Positions 59,651-64,000 of a DNA stretch of 64,000 bases are shown here, one piece after another. Under the pieces are notes generated by a model. It was given only the letters and a program-made list of their open reading frames with translations, was not told where the DNA came from and ran no database searches. The stretch's first letter is position 1. Every line of letters begins with the position of its first letter. Origin of the DNA: Prostheceraeus crozeri (lineage: Eukaryota; Platyhelminthes; Polycladida; Euryleptidae); the NCBI GenBank assembly GCA_907163375.1, contig CAJQUW010007484.1, positions 124,001 to 188,000 on the forward strand, given 5' to 3'. The translations under genes and the position numbers were made by a program.

Positions 59651-59760
59651 ATACATTAGAAATGAAAATGGACAAGCAATTTAAATATCTGGCTACCAAA
59701 ATGAAATCTTTAGAAAGAAATCAGGTGAAGGAGGCTGAAATCGCCAATTTTCAGGATGAG
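59651..59760 (+). CDS. orphan coiled-coil exon, copy A
   Basis: Acceptor CACCTTTCAG and donor GAG/GTGAGT bound 110 nt that enter in phase 1 and leave in phase 0. They encode TLEMKMDKQFKYLATKMKSL, then ERNQVKEAEIANFQDE, a charged heptad-like segment. The exon phases are the same as those of exon 3 of the DUF4806 gene (39872-40068), which also starts with a coiled coil. It is plausibly an exon of a DUF4806- or BEN-type paralogue. No partner exons are seen. Confidence 0.5.
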
Positions 59761-60134
59761 GTGAGTATCAGAATAAGTCAGATTCACTGATCGATTCACC
59801 TCAATCTAGGGTTGTTAAAAAAATTTTGTTTTTTTTAATTATGTTTTTTATAATCTTAAAAAGCAGTCTTTTTTTTGTTAATAAATGTTTTTTTATTTTT
59901 ACGAAATTTGAGGGAAGTTAAATGTTCACGAGTTTTACACGCTACAATTTTATTGTTTCTAATCGTTTATTTGTGTTTTTCAACTTAACATACTTTCTAT
60001 ACTTATCGAGACGTCTACTTAATATACTTACTCTGGGAAGAGTTAGCAGAGAAAGGACCGTGCTGTTGCTAACGCTACCCGAAACAATTGCACTTTATTT
60101 ATTCAACTGAGTTGACCATCGACAAAAATTAATA

Positions 60135-62036
60135 CAGTGGAATCCGTTTAATTGGACCACCGGATAATCGGGGCATCCGCTTAATTGGGGCATTTGTTCA
60201 TAAACAGAATCATTTATATCTAACATATGTATGAATATGTCGTTTTATTGGGGCAAAATTCCGCTTAATTGGGCCAATTTTACACAACACATCAATTATT
60301 TTAGTGACTGTTTTTTAGTCAATTGGCAGATTTGTGACACGCAAACAATTTGATTTCATTGTTCTTGCATCGAAAATAAACAGTTTTGCACATTAAATAG
60401 CTTTCTGGCCATTTGATTATGCAATCTTGTTAACGTGGGTGTTTACATTCCATTTAATGGATTGATAATAAACTTCCTACACTTCTTGAGAATTATGCTC
60501 CTTCCGATATCTACAACGCCGACGAGACGGGGCTTTATTATCGAGCAACTCCTGATGGTCATCTCTGCTATTCATATGCATCTATAAGTGGCTCAAAAAA
60601 ATCTATGGACCGTTTTACCGTACTGTGCTGTACTAACATGGATGGCTCGGACAAACTTCGACTTCTCGTAATTGGGAAAAGTAAAAAATCTCGTTGCTTT
60701 TCTGGCATAAATGTCGACAAATTACCTGTGCTCTACAAATCCAACAAAAACGCTTGGATGACAGCCGCTATCTTCGAAGAGTGGCTTCGTGTATGGGATA
60801 AAATCCTACGTCACTCAGGCCGCTCTATTCTGCTCCTGGTTGAAAACTGCTCTGCCCACCCAAAGCTGGATCTTTCTAACATTCGTCTCGAATTCCTGCC
60901 TCCAAACACAACGTCAATTATCCAGGCGCTAGATCAAGGCGTTATTCGAAATCTTAAAGGTCATTACAGATCCGAATTAGTGAAACTTACATTAAATCAT
61001 TTAGAATCTGGTGATATCCTGCCTAGCGCGTCCGCAACTTCCGTCAGTTCTAAAGTGACAATTTTGGAAGCTATCCAACTTGTGGCTAAAAGACAAAAGT
61101 TGGAAAGATGTTAAACCAGAGACGATTGCTAATTGCTTCAGAAAAGATTGTTTCGTACTAAATTCCACCGTACCGTCCGTCATCGACGACAATGAACCTA
61201 CCCAGCAGCTGCAGGGTGAAGATCAATGGGCAGTTCTTTCTGCCAGTGACTACGAGAACTACACAACGATTGATGAGAATTTGACATGTTACGACGAATC
61301 AACGGACAATACTGATGACATTATTGAACACATTGTTGCCAAAAGGCCGTGTTTAAGTGAAGACAGTGATGAAGATAATGACAACGATGATCTTCCACTG
61401 CCACCAGTCGACCACAAGTCCGCCAGAACCGCTCTCCAAACGCTGAAAAGCTACATGCTTCAACAAGGAATCGACATGTCATCCAGTTTGTACACTCTGC
61501 AGGACAACATTGATAGGTCAACAATATTAAAGCCTAAAATTCAAGTGACATTAGACAATTTTGTACAATTTAATTAACTCATTTCTATAGTAGCTATGTA
61601 TGTTTTACCTAAATAATTTTATACACGTTTCTTACCCTGTTATTTTAACTGCTTTATGTGTATGCATGTTTTCTACTCTCCTATTTGTTTATGTTTTATT
61701 GATGTGTATTTAATTAACTCATTTCTAGCATGAATGTTTTAAATACATATGTGTTTCTCACCCTGCTATTTTATAAAATTATGCTTTATGCGTACACCAT
61801 CCTATTTTATGCGTATGTAGGTCATACAATGTTCTCCGATTTTTAATAAGGTTTAATAAGTAAGTAAATAAGTATGTAAATAACGATGTAAATAGGTCCA
61901 AATGTTTTATTTTTAATAAGTTTTATTATAATAGGTACTTAACAATATTCTAATATAATTCCGGTTAATTGGGGCATCCGGTTAATTGGGCCAAAACTGA
62001 ATTTCCCGAGGTGGACCAATTAATCGGATTCCACTG
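60135..62036 (+). mobile_element. Tigger/pogo-like transposon, 1902 bp, internally deleted
   Basis: TIRs begin CAGTGGAATCCG(T/A)TTAATTGG at both ends with TA outside (60133-60134 and 62037-62038). Subterminal GCTTAATTGGGGCA-type phrases recur several times at each end. The interior holds the DDE part of a pogo-type transposase but no CENP-B/HTH DNA-binding half. The right-hand duplicate begins at 63984. Confidence 0.87.
60480..61577 (+). pseudogene. Tigger/pogo DDE_1 transposase, N-terminus deleted, frameshifted
   Basis: Coding similarity starts abruptly with ENYAPSDIYNADETGLYYRA (first catalytic Asp), then FTVLCCTNMDGSDKL and LLLVENCSAHPK. The usual Asp of L-D-N-C-S-A-H is Glu here. LPPNTTSIIQALDQGVIRNL follows with the third Asp. 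A frameshift near 61090 moves to a second frame (SWKDVKPETIANCFRKDCF), which runs on through an acidic tail to TAA at 61575-61577. In Tigger proteins an N-terminal CENP-B-like HTH pair of about 150-200 aa should precede this and is gone. The copy cannot make a working enzyme. Confidence 0.83.
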
Positions 62037-62728
62037 TAATAATAATCATCATCATATAACAATGGTAATAATAATAGCAGAAAACTTGTTATGTGAAGTA
62101 TGTTTCAATTGTTGCAATTTATAAACAATATTTGTATGAAGTTTGTTATGTGCAATATTTATTTGAACAGTATTTCATTCCATTGGGTAAACAGTAATTT
62201 CAAAAAAATTAAAAAAAACACGCCTTTTAGGCGCCTATCAATTAATAACGTAGGCCTGGCTTTATAGAATCCCTTATAGGTAGCTAATGTGATACAGATT
62301 GTGATCTGAAGTCTAAAGCTCAATTACTATATAGTAATGCATACGTCAGATAGTTTTATATGTCTCTTAATTTTGAGCTACAGTAAATTAGTGCGTACCG
62401 AAGCCAAAGATCTTCTCCCGAAGCACTCACATGCTGTCAAGTGAGCGTTGAACGCAGTCGCACAGTTCGAATAGCTTCTTTGTTCGCACGGTTCAGCTTT
62501 GGACTCAGCTGCCTCAAGCCACTTTCCCTGTCCAATACAACCTTGACAGTTTCAAGAGACGTGCGAACAGGCTTCTGATGGAGCGAGTTTGAAAAGATTC
62601 AACACTGATGATCTGATCTTTCAACTACGTAATCGCTTTAATCAAGAATCTGGCATATCTTGTGTAGTATCTCTGAATCTTTTTTATCCCTATCTCAATA
62701 CGGCTTTTGAGTAACGTTCTCAGTAGTA

Positions 62729-63294
62729 GTGGAGGATAGAACTCAGCAAGTGTGGCGAGAGTACGGTGTGCGTGGGTTAAATTTCGGGAGTTGTCTGGCT
62801 TGTTGCTGAAGGATGTATCATTGAGGCTGAAAGGAAAGGTTTATGCTGCATGTGTGAGGAGTGCCATGATTTATGGGAGCGAAACGTGGACAGTGACGGT
62901 TGAGCAGAGGATGCGCTTGGAGCGTGCGGAGAACAGGATGCTGCGATGGATGTGTGGAGTATCGTATAAGGATAAAGTATCGATGGAGCAGTTGCGAGAC
63001 CGGATGGGTGTCGAGTCGGTTTCGGATGTTGTGAGGAGAGGGCGTCTGAGGTGGTTGGGTCATGTATTGCGGAAGGATGATGATGATTGGGTGAAGAAAT
63101 GTACGACTATGGAAGTGGAGGGTGTTAGAAGAAAAGGAAGACCGAAGATGACGTGGAATCAAGCTGTGGAGAGAGATTTGCGTGATGCGGGATTGAAGAA
63201 GACGGATGCTGCAGATCGTGTGCGCTGGGGACACCATACGTGGAACGCAAGCGGCCAACCCTCGCGTCGGCGAGGATGACGGCCGTAAGTAAGT
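62729..63294 (+). mobile_element. LINE fragment (type 2), copy B
   Basis: Same 175-codon frame as copy A, at 62752-63279, with an identical protein. Confidence 0.8.
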
Positions 63295-63499
63295 GTAAGT
63301 AGTATGTTTCCTTTACAATGTAGGTTAACTAAAATAATTCATTCAGAGGCACTGTGTGGTGCTTGGGTGACTGTCAGATAATGTCACAAATATAGGTGTC
63401 AGGAGATATAGGTGCTAATAAATATGCAACATGCTTTCATTATCATGTAATGAAATCATGCCTTGTTTTATAGTCATGTAATTCTTACACACCTTTCAG

Positions 63500-63609
63500 A
63501 TACATTAGAAATGAAAATGGACAAGCAATTTAAATATCTGGCTACCAAAATGAAATCTTTAGAAAGAAATCAGGTGAAGGAGGCTGAAATCGCCAATTTT
63601 CAGGATGAG
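63500..63609 (+). CDS. orphan coiled-coil exon, copy B
   Basis: Identical to 59651-59760, with the same splice sites. If both copies are transcribed in one gene, the exon could be included twice, and phase 1-to-0 exons placed in tandem would disrupt the frame. Confidence 0.5.
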
Positions 63610-63983
63610 GTGAGTATCAGAATAAGTCAGATTCACTGATCGATTCACCTCAATCTAGGGTTGTTAAAAAAATTTTGTTTTTTTTTAATTATGTTTTTTA
63701 TAATCTTAAAAAGCAGTCTTTTTTTGTTAATAAATGTTTTTTTATTTTTACGAAATTTGAGGGAAGTTAAATGCTCACGAGTTTTACACGCTACAATTTT
63801 ATTGTTTCTAATCGTTTATTTGTGTTTTTCAACTTAACATACTTTCTATACTTATCGAGACGTCTACTTAATATACTTACTCTGGGAAGAGTTAGCAGAG
63901 AAAGGACCGTGCTGTTGCTAACGCTACCCGAAACAATTGCACTTTATTTATTCAACTGAGTTGACCATCGACAAAAATTAATA

Positions 63984-64000
63984 CAGTGGAATCCGTTTAA
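63984..64000 (+). mobile_element. left TIR of a second Tigger copy
   Basis: CAGTGGAATCCGTTTAA preceded by TA at the same offset as in copy A. The element therefore inserted before the duplication. Confidence 0.75.

Larger units (their letters stand above)
58532..62380. repeat. tandem duplication, copy A (period 3849 bp)
   Basis: CAGTAAATTAGTGCGTACCG at 58532 recurs at 62381. From there to the window end the two copies match at an offset of 3849, with only T-run length changes near 59835/63684 and 59870/63720 and one substitution near 59924/63773. The unit contains LINE fragments, a coiled-coil exon and the Tigger element. Confidence 0.88.
62381..64000. repeat. tandem duplication, copy B (cut by window end)
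   Basis: It starts inside the type 1 LINE fragment at CAGTAAATTAGTGCG, without the LINE sequence that precedes 58532 in copy A, so the junction at 62380/62381 is the duplication breakpoint. It runs to the window end. Confidence 0.88.

Noticed and set aside
1-64000. tRNA, rRNA or other structured RNA genes
   Set aside because: No cloverleaf with A/B boxes, rRNA core or snRNA motif was recognised by eye. A covariance-model scan would be needed to exclude small RNAs.

Overview
This window is AT-rich, intron-bearing animal DNA, almost certainly from an invertebrate. The evidence is GT-AG introns (one of only 72 bp), many animal DNA-transposon families with visible target-site duplications (TSDs), LINE and Penelope-like fragments, and several lineage-expanded families (DUF4806, zinc-finger tyrosine-recombinase-like proteins) known mainly from marine invertebrates and fish. 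The species cannot be named from sequence alone. No tRNA, rRNA, CRISPR or bacterial-type operon was seen, and no retrovirus, LTR element or Polinton was recognised.

Layout. 0-15 kb: a possible terminal exon at the left edge, a 111-bp minisatellite in dimeric register (2.2-2.9 kb), a minus-strand tyrosine-recombinase-like (YR-like) gene with zinc fingers (4.3-7.4 kb), a 185-bp palindrome (11.4 kb), two exons of a coiled-coil/BEN-like gene (13 kb) and a GIY-YIG Penelope-like fragment between inverted arms (14.6-15.1 kb). 15.6-25.5 kb: a complete 9.9-kb hAT transposon with a perfect 8-bp TSD, inserted in a 196-bp satellite. It carries a three-exon, 823-aa transposase with an uninterrupted reading frame, and a TTAA-flanked foldback element sits exactly on the transposase stop codon. 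26.1-28.7 kb: a decayed Sola-like transposon bounded by a 4-bp TSD. 30-38 kb: small inverted-repeat elements, LINE and Penelope-like tails, a 632-bp element with a 9-bp TSD, a 195/156-bp higher-order tandem array and a CACTA/EnSpm-like transposase gene with one frameshift. 38.4-42.9 kb: an apparently intact four-exon DUF4806 gene whose third intron holds a hAT remnant and an internally deleted Tc1 element. 43.5-53.7 kb: a second YR-like gene, paralogous to the first with the same intron position. One intron contains an intact Crypton-like YR ORF and a satellite; its last intron contains an intact Tc1/mariner DD41D transposon with TIRs of about 270 bp. 54.6-56.0 kb: a decayed piggyBac. 58.2-64.0 kb: LINE fragments, a coiled-coil exon and an internally deleted Tigger/pogo element, all in a nearly identical tandem duplication of period 3849 bp that runs off the window.

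How it fits together. The ordinary gene content is small: the DUF4806 gene, two YR-like genes, a BEN-like pair of exons and an orphan coiled-coil exon. Introns and flanks are traps for nested transposons. The most notable points are a Crypton-type recombinase ORF inside an intron of another tyrosine-recombinase-like gene, the complete large hAT whose empty site can be read from the satellite, the MITE that re-creates a stop codon through its TTAA duplication, and matching termini 12 kb apart that bracket the CACTA-like and DUF4806 genes.
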